Notes: generated from the letters alone by a model not told the origin. Positions 1 to 7,824 are shown, counted from the stretch's first letter. The stretch: DNA of 64,000 nucleotides from Paracoccus bogoriensis (GCF_019431455.1 NZ_JAHYSR010000003.1:1-64000), one strand, 5' to 3'. Translations and numbers: made by a program.

Positions 1-243
1 GCTTGGGCGCAATCGGGCACCAGGCCCCTTCACGGCCCTCGCGCGGGATCTTCTTGCGCTTGGTGCGCCGCAGCCACAGCCGTTCTTCGCGGTAGATGCG
101 CTCGACCACCTTCACGTTCACGCGGAAGTTCTCGCGGACGAGTTTTGCATGCAGCATGCGATAGCCATACCTCCTGTGCTTGCCTGACAAGGTGATCAGG
201 CGCTCTCTGAGCCGTGCGTGGCGGTCTGGCCGGGCTTGATAAG
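1..243 (-). pseudogene. IS3-family transposase orfB N-terminal fragment
   Basis: The minus-strand translation contains RLRERLITLSGKHRRYGYR, then LVRENFRVNVKVVERIYREE and LRRTKRKKIPREG. This is the HTH_21-type N-terminal region of IS3-family OrfB (IS407-like), just ahead of the DDE rve domain. The DDE catalytic domain would be to the left of position 1. The upstream sequence joins directly to a truncated orfA without the usual orfA C-terminus and leucine zipper, so the gene pair is broken. The exact 5' limit of orfB is not definable. Confidence 0.55.
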
Positions 244-260
244 CCTGAGCCGGACCCGGT

Positions 261-368
261 TCATTCTGCGCAACGATTGATCCCCCGGATCAATCGCTTA
301 ACGCTTGAACCATACCCCTGCAAAACCCCGACAATCTGTTCTTCGGTAAAACCTGATTTGCGCATCAT
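261..368 (-). pseudogene. IS3-family transposase orfA, truncated after about 20 residues
   Basis: The frame starts MMRKSGFTEEQIVGVLQ, the typical N-terminus of the helix-turn-helix OrfA of IS3-family elements, preceded by a good GGAGA ribosome site. After about 17 residues it diverges into unrelated residues and stops at 35 aa, while functional OrfA proteins are about 85-100 aa. The join coincides with a 23-bp inverted repeat at 274-296, which may mark the deletion junction. Confidence 0.5.
274..296. repeat. Perfect 10-bp inverted repeat with CCC spacer
   Basis: Arms CGATTGATCC (274-283) and GGATCAATCG (287-296) flank CCC. It lies at the junction between the truncated IS3 orfA and the orfB fragment. 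It could form a hairpin or be the scar of a deletion or of another small mobile repeat. No function can be assigned from sequence alone. Confidence 0.6.
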
Positions 369-458
369 CTGTTCTCCTTTTTATTACGAACGTTATAAGA
401 ACAAACTCTCCTTTTGAATGGCCAGGACTCTTGGGGGCAGGTCAGTGGCGGGGTGACC

Positions 459-2145
459 GTAAACTGTGCAGAAAGGCCTGTTTTTACTGGCCTGACAGGG
501 CATCCTGTGATTCACTTCCCTCATGGAAACCGCTGATCTTGCGCGCGAAAATGCTCTGCTGAAAGCCCGCCTCGCCGAGGTGGAAGCGACGCTGGCCGAG
601 ACACAAGAGGCCAATCGGCGGCTACAGGATATCCTGCGCACGGCGCAGCGCGAAAAGTTCGGCAAAAGCTCCGAGAAGCTGTCACCCGATCAGTTCAACC
701 TTCCCCTCGAAGATGCCGAGTTCGCCCAAGGCGTGCTTGAGGCGGCGCAGGAGAAGGCCGAAGCAGCGATGCAGCGGGCACGCGGCGAGGAACCTCGCAA
801 GCCCAGGCGCAATCGCGGGCACCTGCCGTCCCATCTGCCCCGGGTCGAGCGCGTGATCGAGCCTGCCAGCACGCTCTGCCCCTGCGGTTGCGGCGAGATG
901 GCCAGAATCGGCGAGGATGTGTCCGAACGGCTGGACGTGATCCCGGCCCAGTTCCGGGTGCTGGTCACGCGGCGCCCGAAGTGAGGGTATGACTGCCACT
1001 GGTTCGAAGGAATACCCGAACGCCTGCCGCCGCTGCTCGCAGGCCGTGGCGCAAGCGCATGCGCCCGAACATGTCGTGCCCGGCGGGCTGCCCACGGAAC
1101 TCTTCATCGCCTGGATCATCGTCTCGAAGTTCGGTGACCACCTGCCATTTTATCGGCAGACCGAAATCTTCAAGCGGCAAGGCATCAACCTGGACCGGGG
1201 CACGCTCGGCAACTGGGTCGGCCGCGCCTGTTTCCTCCTGATGCCCGTCATCAACCACATGCGCGCCCATCTGCGCGGCGCAGACCGCATCTTCGTGGAT
1301 GAAACCCGCGCGCCGGTGCTGGACCCGGGGCGAAAGGCCACCAAGAGCGGCTTCTTCTGGGCCGTCGTGTCCGATGATCGCGGCCATGGCGGTGCTGGCC
1401 CGCCCATCGTGCTGTTCCATTATGCCCCCGGCCGGGGAAAGGCGCACCCGCTGAACTTCCTCGCCGGGTATCGGGGCCGCTTCCTGCAATGTGATGCCTA
1501 TCAGTCCTACAACGCGCTGACGGAAATCGCGCGCGACACTGGCCCGTGGCAGCTGGTCCATTGCTGGACGCATGTCCGCCGCCGCTTCGTGAAACGTTTC
1601 GAGAGCGATGGCTCATCCATCGCCGAAGAGATGCTGCGCCAGATCGCGCTGCTCTATCAGATCGAAAAATCCGTGCGCGGCAAGGAAGCTGCCGTGCGCC
1701 TCGCCGCCCGGCGTGAGCATTCCGCACCGATCATCGCCGCACTGAAACCATGACTGGAAGCCCAGCTCTCGCGGATCCCACAGAAATCCCAGCTGGCCGA
1801 AGACATCCGCTACACGCTGGGGCATTGGCTAGGCCTGATCCGCTTCCTGGATGACGGCACGCTGGAACTCGACACCAACCCGGTCGAGAACCAGATCAGA
1901 CCCATCGCCCTGACAAGAAAGAATGCGCTGTTCGCCGGGAACGAAATCGGCGCCGAGAACTGGACCATGCTGGCCTCGCTGGTCGCCACCTGTAAGATGT
2001 CGAACATGAGCCCGGTCGACTACATCGCCGCCACCCTGCGCGCCATCCTCGACGGCCACCCGCAAAGCGGCATTGAAGACCTTATGCCATGGCGCTTCAA
2101 CCAGCCGTCAAGCATGGCCGCATAGGGTCACGCCGTAGCGCTTAC
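459..2145 (+). mobile_element. IS66-family element remnant (tnpC only)
   Basis: The right boundary is supported by the terminal sequence reading GTAAGCGCTACGG on the minus strand, ending at 2145; GTAA termini are typical of IS66 elements. A possible left terminus GTAAACTG begins at 459. No 8-bp target duplication was found: the 8 bases after 2145 (CGTGATGT) do not occur left of 459. The usual tnpA and tnpB genes are absent, so the left part is lost, probably in the event that brought the IS3 piece here. The right end cuts a phage-like gene. Confidence 0.6.
523..2125 (+). pseudogene. tnpC: IS66-family transposase TnpC, frameshifted and with internal stop
   Basis: The first part (523-984) carries the coiled-coil N-terminus, the QREKFGKSSEKLSPDQ motif and the zinc-finger-like CPCGCG region of IS66 transposases. 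The second part (from about 1016) has the DDE-type core: PFYRQTEIF, VDET, FLQCDAYQSYN and HVRRRF. Two lesions separate them. Near 981-1020 a 40-bp insertion lies between two CCCGAA copies and shifts the frame. At 1751-1753 a TGA replaces what is probably a Trp codon. The reading frame then runs on through NPVENQIRP to a natural stop at 2123-2125. There is no obvious Shine-Dalgarno before the ATG at 523. Transposition activity in cis is very unlikely. Confidence 0.85.
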
Positions 2146-2280
2146 CGTGATGTTCGGGAAGCTGTTCTTGATGCCCCTCTTGATGTTGCGGATATGGTCG
2201 TCGCCTTGAGAGGCGGGATCGGTGGCCGTGGGGTTCGTAACCACCAGATCGCTGACATGGGTGACGGTTTCGAGCGCCAC
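2128..2280 (-). pseudogene. Phage tail-fibre-type N-terminal stub, truncated by IS66
   Basis: A GTG start at 2280 is preceded by AAAGGAG at good spacing. The 50-residue product contains SDLVVTNPTATDPASQGDDH followed by IRNIKRGIKNSFPNI. The pattern ATDPxSQGDDHIRNIK...FPNI is common at the N-terminus of phage tail-fibre or appendage proteins. The coding sequence runs straight into the IS66 end at 2145 and stops within it, so most of the gene is gone. It is evidence for a former prophage. The 104-aa gene upstream on the same strand may belong to the same module. Confidence 0.6.
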
Positions 2281-2361
2281 GAGTGTATCTCCTTTGGATC
2301 AGTCCAAAGCACGGACTCTAGGTTTCACCCTACGTCCGTTTGGTGATACACTTTTCGAGGT

Positions 2362-2676
2362 TTAGCGGATCGGCACCACGTTGGATCCCAAATCCTCAGG
2401 TTCTTCATCAGGCCAAGGCTCCAAGGCTTCCTTGCGGTAGTTCCCGGCTTCGATTTGGTCTTGGATGAAGGCTTCGAGGTTGAAACCCTTGGGAGTCCCC
2501 CAAGCGAAGACCTCACGAAGACCCGTAATGTCTATGTCCCCAAGCTCGAACTCGCGGAGGGACGCAACGAGCGTGTCGATGCGGTCAGCCTGCGGGTTGA
2601 AATCCTGGCCCTCTCCCGAGGCACCGTTTTCGGCTTGCCATAGGGCCTGCCTTAGCTGCGACAGGGTGTGGTTCAT
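2362..2676 (-). CDS. Hypothetical protein, 104 aa, in prophage-like remnant
   Basis: The ATG at 2676 follows an AGAAGG ribosome site at 6-nt spacing. The product is acidic and probably mostly helical, starting MNHTLSQLRQALWQ and ending with a PDEEPEDLGSNVVPIR tail. No membrane segment, signal peptide or known motif is visible. It is on the same strand as, and about 80 bp upstream of, the tail-fibre stub, so a prophage origin is plausible. An intact frame with a good start among broken neighbours suggests it is a real gene. The function is unknown. Confidence 0.55.
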   Translation of the reverse strand: MNHTLSQLRQALWQAENGASGEGQDFNPQADRIDTLVASLREFELGDIDITGLREVFAWGTPKGFNLEAFIQDQIEAGNYRKEALEPWPDEEPEDLGSNVVPIR

Positions 2677-2689
2677 TTAAACCTTCTTT

Positions 2690-3373
2690 GGTCTATTACG
2701 CTGAGAGTTCCACCGTTGCACGTTTTGGAGTCCTTAGGTGGCCGTTTTGCTGGGGTTTTAGGGGGCTCTTGGATGGGTCCAGAGGTGCTGGCGGAATCCG
2801 CCGAGCTTCCCAGAAAACCGCCGTCTTTTCAAGGGGATGATCCTCAATAACAATAAATACAATAATAATAACCCCCGATTTTTGAAGCCGGTTTTCTCGA
2901 CCGCCCACCCCCCTTTGCGATCCTCTTTCGGTCTATCCGGGCGGGTCAACTGATTCTGCATTAGTTTATAATCCTGTTTTACGTAATTTTTTCAATAGTT
3001 TAAATAGGATGATCTGGTCGGGTGTGGCGATATATATAGGCACACAACATGCCTTGCGTATCACCAAGCGGACGACAGAGAGGCATCAGCCCGCCGTGTG
3101 GATTTAGCCGGATCCACGCGCGTCAGCTACGACCTGTGCAAGCGCAAATGGCTGGGTCTTGGGGCCTTCGCCGGGACTGACGACGCGCCGGGCCGCTGGC
3201 ATCTGCCCTAGGGCATCATGCTGCACGAGGTCACGGAGGATCTGCCCAAGAACATCCTGCTATCGGCCTCGTGGTTGGAGCATCTGGAAACTTAGGACCG
3301 CCACCTTTTTGCCGCCCGTATGTGAACGCAATACTCTGCGAGGCCGCCAAGTTTCTGATTTCTTGGATAAAAG
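2690..3373. other. Gene-poor, AT-richer stretch between prophage remnant and tRNA-Lys
   Basis: About 680 bp without a convincing intact gene. It has a low-complexity run of AATAAC/AATAAT units (2846-2870) and an AT-rich block (about 2960-3050: ATTAGTTTATAATCC, TTTAAATAGG, GATATATATAGG) that contrasts sharply with the GC-rich chromosome. The TATAAT-like words could be promoter elements, but no intact gene starts beyond them. A possible degraded reading frame lies at 3098-3295. No second copy of the tRNA-Lys 3' end was seen. Confidence 0.6.
3098..3295 (+). pseudogene. Possible degraded small gene with internal TAG
   Basis: From a GTG at 3098 the frame reads VDLAGSTRVSYDLCKRKWLG, continues to GRWHLP, meets an in-frame TAG at 3209-3211, and resumes with GIMLHEVTEDLPKNILLSAS to a stop at 3293. 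Both halves look protein-like and share one frame, so a nonsense-mutated gene of about 65 codons is possible. The family is not recognised. It could also be chance coding in GC-rich DNA. Confidence 0.25.
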
Positions 3374-3449
3374 TGGTGAGCCCAGCAGGATTCGAACCTG
3401 CGACCCACTGATTAAAAGTCAGTTGCTCTACCAACTGAGCTATGGGCTC
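3374..3449 (-). tRNA. tRNA-Lys (anticodon TTT)
   Basis: The minus strand reads GAGCCCA TAGCTC AGTTGGTAGAGC ... CTGACTTTTAATCAG ... GGTTCGAATCC ... TGGGCTC A CCA. This gives a full cloverleaf: a 7-bp acceptor stem (GAGCCCA/TGGGCTC), a CTTTTAA anticodon loop with anticodon TTT, a T-loop TTCGAAT and an encoded CCA. The 3' end points left into the accessory wreckage, which is the usual orientation for integration of phages and islands at a tRNA 3' end. Confidence 0.97.
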
Positions 3450-3542
3450 AACACGATGCGCTACCTAGGGGCGGTGGCCGATGGCGTCAAGCGAAAAATG
3501 ATCGTGCTGGCGGAATCATTGTCGCGGGCCTATATCGCGGTC

Positions 3543-4373
3543 ATGACACATCCGCCTGAAACCGGCCTGCCCTTTCTGAAGATGCACGGCCTTGGAAACG
3601 ACTTCGTGGTGCTGGACCTGCGCGGCGGCCTGGCCCGGCCCGATGCGGGCCTTGTCACGCGGATCGCGGACCGCAACCGGGGCGTCGGGTTCGACCAGAT
3701 GGCGGCGATCGAGGACTGTGCCGATGCCGATGCGCGGCTGGTTTTCTGGAATGCCGACGGGTCTTTCTCGGCGGCGTGCGGGAATGCGACGCGCTGCGTC
3801 GCGCGCTGGCTGATGGACCAGGGCGGCGTCTCGGACTTGCGGCTGCGGACCGATCACGGTGTCCTGCTGGCCGAGGACGCCGGGGGCGGGCTGACGCGGG
3901 TGAACATGGGGAACCCGGTGCTGGACTGGCGCGCGATCCCCTTGGCGCGCGATGTCGATATCGACCATCTGCCCATCGCGGGCGACCCGGTTGCCACCGG
4001 CATGGGCAACCCGCATGTGACGTTCTTTGTCGATGATGCCGCCTCGGTCGATCTGGCCAGCTTTGGCCCCGAGATGGAGCATCACCCGCTTTATCCGCAG
4101 CGCACCAATGTCGAGATCGTGCAGATCCTGTCGCGCGACGCGATCCGGCTGCGGATCTGGGAACGGGGCACCGGGCTGACGCTGGCCTCGGGGTCGTGCT
4201 CCTGTGCGGCGGCGGTTGCGGCGGCGCGGCGCGGGCTGACGGATCGCCGCGTCCGGGTCGAGGTGCCGGGGGGCGTTCTGATGATCGACTGGCGTCAGGA
4301 CGGCGTCTGGATGGAGGGTCCGACCGCCATTGTCTTCGAGGGTCGCCTGACACCCGAATGGCTTGCCGCATGA
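3543..4373 (+). CDS. dapF: Diaminopimelate epimerase
   Basis: Converts LL- to meso-diaminopimelate in the lysine and peptidoglycan precursor pathway; cytoplasmic. The 276-aa product has the family N-terminus KMHGLGNDFVVLD (residues 13-25). Its two catalytic cysteine regions are AACGNATRC (Cys79) and ASGSCSCAA (Cys221 as the expected base, with an extra Cys219). The second motif departs from the common GTGAC pattern in having a cysteine and a serine in place of Gly and Ala. Length fits the family. ATG 3543 gives the usual short leader; an upstream in-frame extension through the tRNA region is not credible. The stop overlaps the mtaB start by 4 bp, so the two are translationally coupled. Confidence 0.93.
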   Translation: MTHPPETGLPFLKMHGLGNDFVVLDLRGGLARPDAGLVTRIADRNRGVGFDQMAAIEDCADADARLVFWNADGSFSAACGNATRCVARWLMDQGGVSDLRLRTDHGVLLAEDAGGGLTRVNMGNPVLDWRAIPLARDVDIDHLPIAGDPVATGMGNPHVTFFVDDAASVDLASFGPEMEHHPLYPQRTNVEIVQILSRDAIRLRIWERGTGLTLASGSCSCAAAVAAARRGLTDRRVRVEVPGGVLMIDWRQDGVWMEGPTAIVFEGRLTPEWLAA

Positions 4374-5635
4374 GCGCGCCCGCGAAAGCACCGGTCTTTT
4401 CCACGCTCGGCTGCCGGCTGAATGCCTACGAGACCGAGGCCATGCGCGAGATGGCCGAGGCTGCGGGCCTTTCCGGTGCCGTGGTGGTGAACACCTGTGC
4501 CGTCACCGCCGAGGCCGTGCGCAAGGCGCGCCAGGAAATCCGCCGCCTGTCGCGCGAAAATCCGGGCGCGCCGGTGATCGTGACTGGCTGCGCCGCCCAG
4601 ACCGAGCCCGAGACCTTTGCCGCCATGCCGGAAGTGACAAAGGTCATCGGCAATCACGAGAAGATGCAGCCCGAGACCTGGGCATCCCTGCGCGCCCCCG
4701 ACCTGATCGGCGAGACGGAAAAGGTCGTCGTGGACGACATCATGTCGGTCCGGGAAACGGCGGGCCATCTGATCGACGGCTTCGGGCGGCACCGGGCCTA
4801 TGTGCAGGTCCAGAACGGCTGCGATCATCGCTGCACCTTCTGCATCATCCCTTATGGCCGGGGCAACTCGCGCTCGGTCCCCGCGGGGGTCGTGGTCGAG
4901 CAGATCAGGCGGCTGGTCGGGCGTGGCTTCAACGAGGTCGTGCTGACCGGGGTGGACCTGACCTCTTGGGGGGGCGATCTGCCCGGCACGCCGCGTCTGG
5001 GCGATCTGGTCATGCGCATCCTGCGGCTGGTGCCGGACCTGCCGCGACTGCGGATCTCGTCGATCGACTCGATCGAGGCGGACGAAAACCTGATGCTGGC
5101 CATCGCCACCGAAAAGCGCCTGATGCCCCATCTGCACCTGTCGCTGCAGGCGGGCGACGACATGATCCTGAAGCGGATGAAGCGCCGTCATCTGCGCGAT
5201 GATGCCATCGCCTTTTGCGAGGAGGCGCGGCGGCTGCGCCCGGACATGGTGTTCGGCGCAGACATCATCGCAGGCTTTCCGACCGAGACCGAGCCGATGT
5301 TCGAGAATTCGCTGAAGTTGGTCGAGGAATGCGGGTTGACCTTCCTTCACGTCTTTCCCTTTTCGGCCCGCAAGGGCACGCCCGCTGCTCGTATGCCTGC
5401 CGTGCCCGGCCCGGTGATCCGGGAGCGTGCCGCGCGTCTGCGCGCGGCAGGTGATGCGGCCCTGCGACACCATCTGGAGGCGCAGCGCGGTCGGACCCAT
5501 CGTATCCTGACCGAGAGCCCGCGCCTCGGCCGCACCGAGCAGTTCACCGAAGTCGTCCTTGGCGAGGATCAGCCCGAGGGCGCCTTGCTGACGCTGCGCA
5601 TTGCCGGGCATGATGGGCGACGTTTGACCGTTTGA
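4370..5635 (+). CDS. mtaB: tRNA N6-threonylcarbamoyladenosine(37) methylthiotransferase
   Basis: Radical-SAM enzyme of the MiaB/MtaB family, 421 aa, expected to add a methylthio group to t6A37 of tRNA using two [4Fe-4S] clusters. The N-terminal UPF0004 domain supplies Cys15 (TLGCRLN), Cys43 (VNTCAVT) and Cys74 (VTGCAAQ). The radical-SAM motif CDHRCTFC gives Cys151, Cys155 and Cys158, followed by the IIPYGRGNSRS signature. A TRAM-like tail ends the protein. The N-terminal TLGCRLNAYE form favours MtaB over MiaB (usually GCQMN). It starts inside the dapF stop (ATGA). The alternative is another methylthiotransferase subtype. Confidence 0.9.
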   Translation: MSAPAKAPVFSTLGCRLNAYETEAMREMAEAAGLSGAVVVNTCAVTAEAVRKARQEIRRLSRENPGAPVIVTGCAAQTEPETFAAMPEVTKVIGNHEKMQPETWASLRAPDLIGETEKVVVDDIMSVRETAGHLIDGFGRHRAYVQVQNGCDHRCTFCIIPYGRGNSRSVPAGVVVEQIRRLVGRGFNEVVLTGVDLTSWGGDLPGTPRLGDLVMRILRLVPDLPRLRISSIDSIEADENLMLAIATEKRLMPHLHLSLQAGDDMILKRMKRRHLRDDAIAFCEEARRLRPDMVFGADIIAGFPTETEPMFENSLKLVEECGLTFLHVFPFSARKGTPAARMPAVPGPVIRERAARLRAAGDAALRHHLEAQRGRTHRILTESPRLGRTEQFTEVVLGEDQPEGALLTLRIAGHDGRRLTV

Positions 5636-5774
5636 ATGTGGCTTTGCATGTCGGTCCGGATAGGAGGTGCTGCCCCGTCCTGCGCCCCCCTGGGGGGAAT
5701 GTTTCGGCCAAGGCAAAGGGGCGGGGTTGTAGCGCTTTGGACAGGCCTCTAGGCTTGCACAGAACGAAAGGGAC

Positions 5775-6701
5775 ATGCGGATGGGCGTGATCGCATACAG
5801 CCACAAGGCCGCCACTGGACACGAGACCCCCGAGGGGCATCCCGAACAGGTGGCGCGTCATGCGGCGGTGATCCGGGCGCTTGATGGGCTGGTTCTGGAC
5901 TGGCGCGAGGCCCCTCTCTGTGCCGACGAGGAAGTGCTGCGCTGTCATCCTGCCTCTTATCTGGCCGGGTTGCGCGACGGGGCGCCGGCCGCCGGGGTGC
6001 GGATGCTGGACGCCGATACCTGGCAATCGCCCGGATCGCTTGAAGCGGCTCTGCGCGCTGTCGGAGGGGCCTGCGCGGCCGTGGACGCGGTTCTGGCCGG
6101 CGAGGCCGATCGCGCCTTCGTCGCCATGCGTCCGCCGGGTCACCACGCCGAGCGCGAGACCGCGATGGGGTTCTGTCTGTTCGGCACGGTGGCGATTGCC
6201 GCCAAGCGCGCGCTGGATCATCACGGCCTGCCGCGCGTGGCGGTTCTGGATTTCGATGTGCATCACGGCAATGGGACGCAGAACCTGCTGTGGGACGAGG
6301 CGCGGGCACTGTTCGTATCGAGCCATCAGAGGCCGCTTTATCCCGGCAGCGGCGCGGTCAGCGAGAGAGGGGCGCATGGGCAGGTGATCAACATTCCGCT
6401 GCCAGAGGGCAGCGACGGCGCCTTTGCGCGGCGCGAATGGGCGCGCGCCCTGACGGCGGTGGCCGCGCATCGGCCCGAACTTGTTCTGATCTCGGCCGGG
6501 TTCGACGCGCATGGCGCCGATCCGCTGGCCGGTCTGGACTGGGACGAGGAGGATTTCGCCCTGTTGACACGTGATATCTGCGACATGGCGGCGCGCTGCG
6601 GGGCGCCTGTGGTATCCTGCCTCGAAGGCGGCTATGATCTGCCAGCCCTGGGCCGGTCTGTGCGTGCCCATGTCATGACGCTGATGGAGGCCACTGGATG
6701 A
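5775..6701 (+). CDS. Histone deacetylase family protein
   Basis: Class II-like Zn-dependent deacetylase fold, 308 aa; relatives act on acetylated proteins, acetylpolyamines or similar amides. It has RPPGHHAE (tandem His123-His124), then LDFDVHHGNGTQ (Asp159, Asp161, His163 metal and charge-relay residues), SSHQRPLYPG and a C-terminal EGGYDL loop with the usual family Tyr. RBS AAAGGG precedes ATG 5775; a second ATG two codons later is possible. The 3' end overlaps xseB by 4 bp, placing it first in the hdaH-xseB-ispA-dxs run. The true substrate is not predictable from this sequence. Confidence 0.88.
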   Translation: MRMGVIAYSHKAATGHETPEGHPEQVARHAAVIRALDGLVLDWREAPLCADEEVLRCHPASYLAGLRDGAPAAGVRMLDADTWQSPGSLEAALRAVGGACAAVDAVLAGEADRAFVAMRPPGHHAERETAMGFCLFGTVAIAAKRALDHHGLPRVAVLDFDVHHGNGTQNLLWDEARALFVSSHQRPLYPGSGAVSERGAHGQVINIPLPEGSDGAFARREWARALTAVAAHRPELVLISAGFDAHGADPLAGLDWDEEDFALLTRDICDMAARCGAPVVSCLEGGYDLPALGRSVRAHVMTLMEATG

Positions 6702-6934
6702 GCGATATCAACACCCTCTCCTTCGAGGAGGCCATGCGCGAGCTGGAGGCCACGGTCGGCAAGCTGGAGACTGGCGAGGCCACGCTGGAGGAATCCATCG
6801 CGCTATACGAGCGCGGCGCCGCCCTGCGCGCCCATTGCGAGGCGCGGCTGCGCGAGGCCGAGGAGCGGGTCGAAAAGATCACCCTGGCCGCGAATGGCCA
6901 GCCGACGGGAACGGAACCGGTCGAGGGGCTGTGA
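6698..6934 (+). CDS. xseB: Exodeoxyribonuclease VII small subunit
   Basis: A 78-aa helical protein with the family pattern LSFEEAMRELEATVGKLETG and GEATLEESIALYERG. It partners XseA to form the single-strand-specific exonuclease VII involved in repair. It is coupled by ATGA to the upstream deacetylase gene and overlaps the ispA start by 1 bp (TGATG). The xseB-ispA linkage is very common in proteobacteria, which supports the call despite the short length. Confidence 0.93.
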   Translation: MSDINTLSFEEAMRELEATVGKLETGEATLEESIALYERGAALRAHCEARLREAEERVEKITLAANGQPTGTEPVEGL

Positions 6935-7797
6935 TGCAGGATCGGCTGGGCGCCGTTCAGGTGCAGGTCCAGGCCGCGCTTGACCATGCCATTGACGGAT
7001 TGCCAAGCGGCGCCTTGGCCGATGCCATGCGCTACGCGGTCTCGGGTGGCAAGCGGCTGCGGGCCTTTCTGGTGATGGAATCGGCTCGGTTGCACGGGAT
7101 TGCAGACAGGGCTGCGCTGCCCGTCGCGGCGGCCGTCGAGGCGCTGCATGCCTATTCTCTGGTCCATGACGACCTGCCGGCAATGGATGACGACGACCTG
7201 CGGCGGGGTCAGCCCACGGTGCATGTGAAATGGTCCGAGGCGACGGCCATCCTTGCGGGCGATGCGCTGCAGACGCTGGCCTTCGGGCTGCTGACCGATC
7301 CGGCGATCGGGGCGGCCGAGGCGCGGCTGCGGCTGGTCGCCTCGCTCGCGTGGGCTGCGGGGGCCCAGGGGATGGTCTGGGGTCAGTCGCTGGATATCGA
7401 AGCCGAGACCGCCCCGACGCCGCTTGACCTGGCGGCGATCATGCGTCTTCAGGGCGGCAAGACTGGTGCGTTGATCCGTTTTGCCGCGACAGCCGGGCCG
7501 CTGATTGCGGGCGACGATCCCGCCGCGCTGGACCGCTATGCCGCCGAGATGGGGCTGGCCTTTCAGATCGCCGATGACATCCTGGACGTGACAGGGGATG
7601 AGGTGAGGACCGGCAAGCGCGTGGGCAAGGACGACGCGGCGGGCAAGGCGACCTTCGTTTCGCTGCTGGGGCTTGATGGGGCGCGCATCGCCGCGCAAAA
7701 CCATGTGACCGCAGCCGAAGCCGCCTTGGCGCAGTATGGTGCGACAGCGGGGAACTTGCGCGCCCTGGCGCGCTTCGTTATCGAGCGCGACACCTGA
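6934..7797 (+). CDS. ispA: Farnesyl diphosphate (geranyl-) synthase
   Basis: Short-chain trans-prenyltransferase condensing IPP with DMAPP/GPP to FPP; 287 aa. The first Asp-rich motif is DDLPAMDDDD (from residue 79) followed by RRGQPTVH. The second is FQIADDILDVTGD (around residue 211). SGGKRLR near residue 37 binds pyrophosphate. The start ATG overlaps the xseB stop. The dxs gene 27 bp downstream supplies the first MEP-pathway step, so this run links isoprenoid precursor supply and use. Confidence 0.94.
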   Translation: MQDRLGAVQVQVQAALDHAIDGLPSGALADAMRYAVSGGKRLRAFLVMESARLHGIADRAALPVAAAVEALHAYSLVHDDLPAMDDDDLRRGQPTVHVKWSEATAILAGDALQTLAFGLLTDPAIGAAEARLRLVASLAWAAGAQGMVWGQSLDIEAETAPTPLDLAAIMRLQGGKTGALIRFAATAGPLIAGDDPAALDRYAAEMGLAFQIADDILDVTGDEVRTGKRVGKDDAAGKATFVSLLGLDGARIAAQNHVTAAEAALAQYGATAGNLRALARFVIERDT

Positions 7798-7824
7798 AAA
7801 CGCCCGTCCGGGAGGGGACCATCC

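Larger units (their letters stand above)
1..444 (-). mobile_element. IS3-family insertion sequence remnant (left-end part)
   Basis: Reading leftward, the element starts at 444 with a terminal sequence TGACCTGCCCCCAAG, of the type found at IS3-family ends. It continues with a ribosome site (GGAGA), a short orfA start at 368 and an orfB-like N-terminal segment running off the window edge at position 1. The orfA is missing most of its length, so this copy is internally deleted. The right end lies outside the window. The neighbour at 459 onward is an IS66-family remnant, so two elements are nested or abutted here. Confidence 0.6.

Noticed and set aside
2696..2908. 70-codon minus frame just upstream of the 104-aa gene
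   Set aside because: GTG start with a poorly spaced purine run, low-complexity part and no motif; not enough to call a gene.
3159..3542. Long N-terminal extension of dapF through the tRNA region
   Set aside because: It would translate a tRNA gene and its flanks. DapF family length and N-terminus fit ATG 3543.
5675..5705. C6-T-G6 hairpin downstream of mtaB as terminator
   Set aside because: Only a six-pair homopolymer stem with almost no loop and no convincing T-run.
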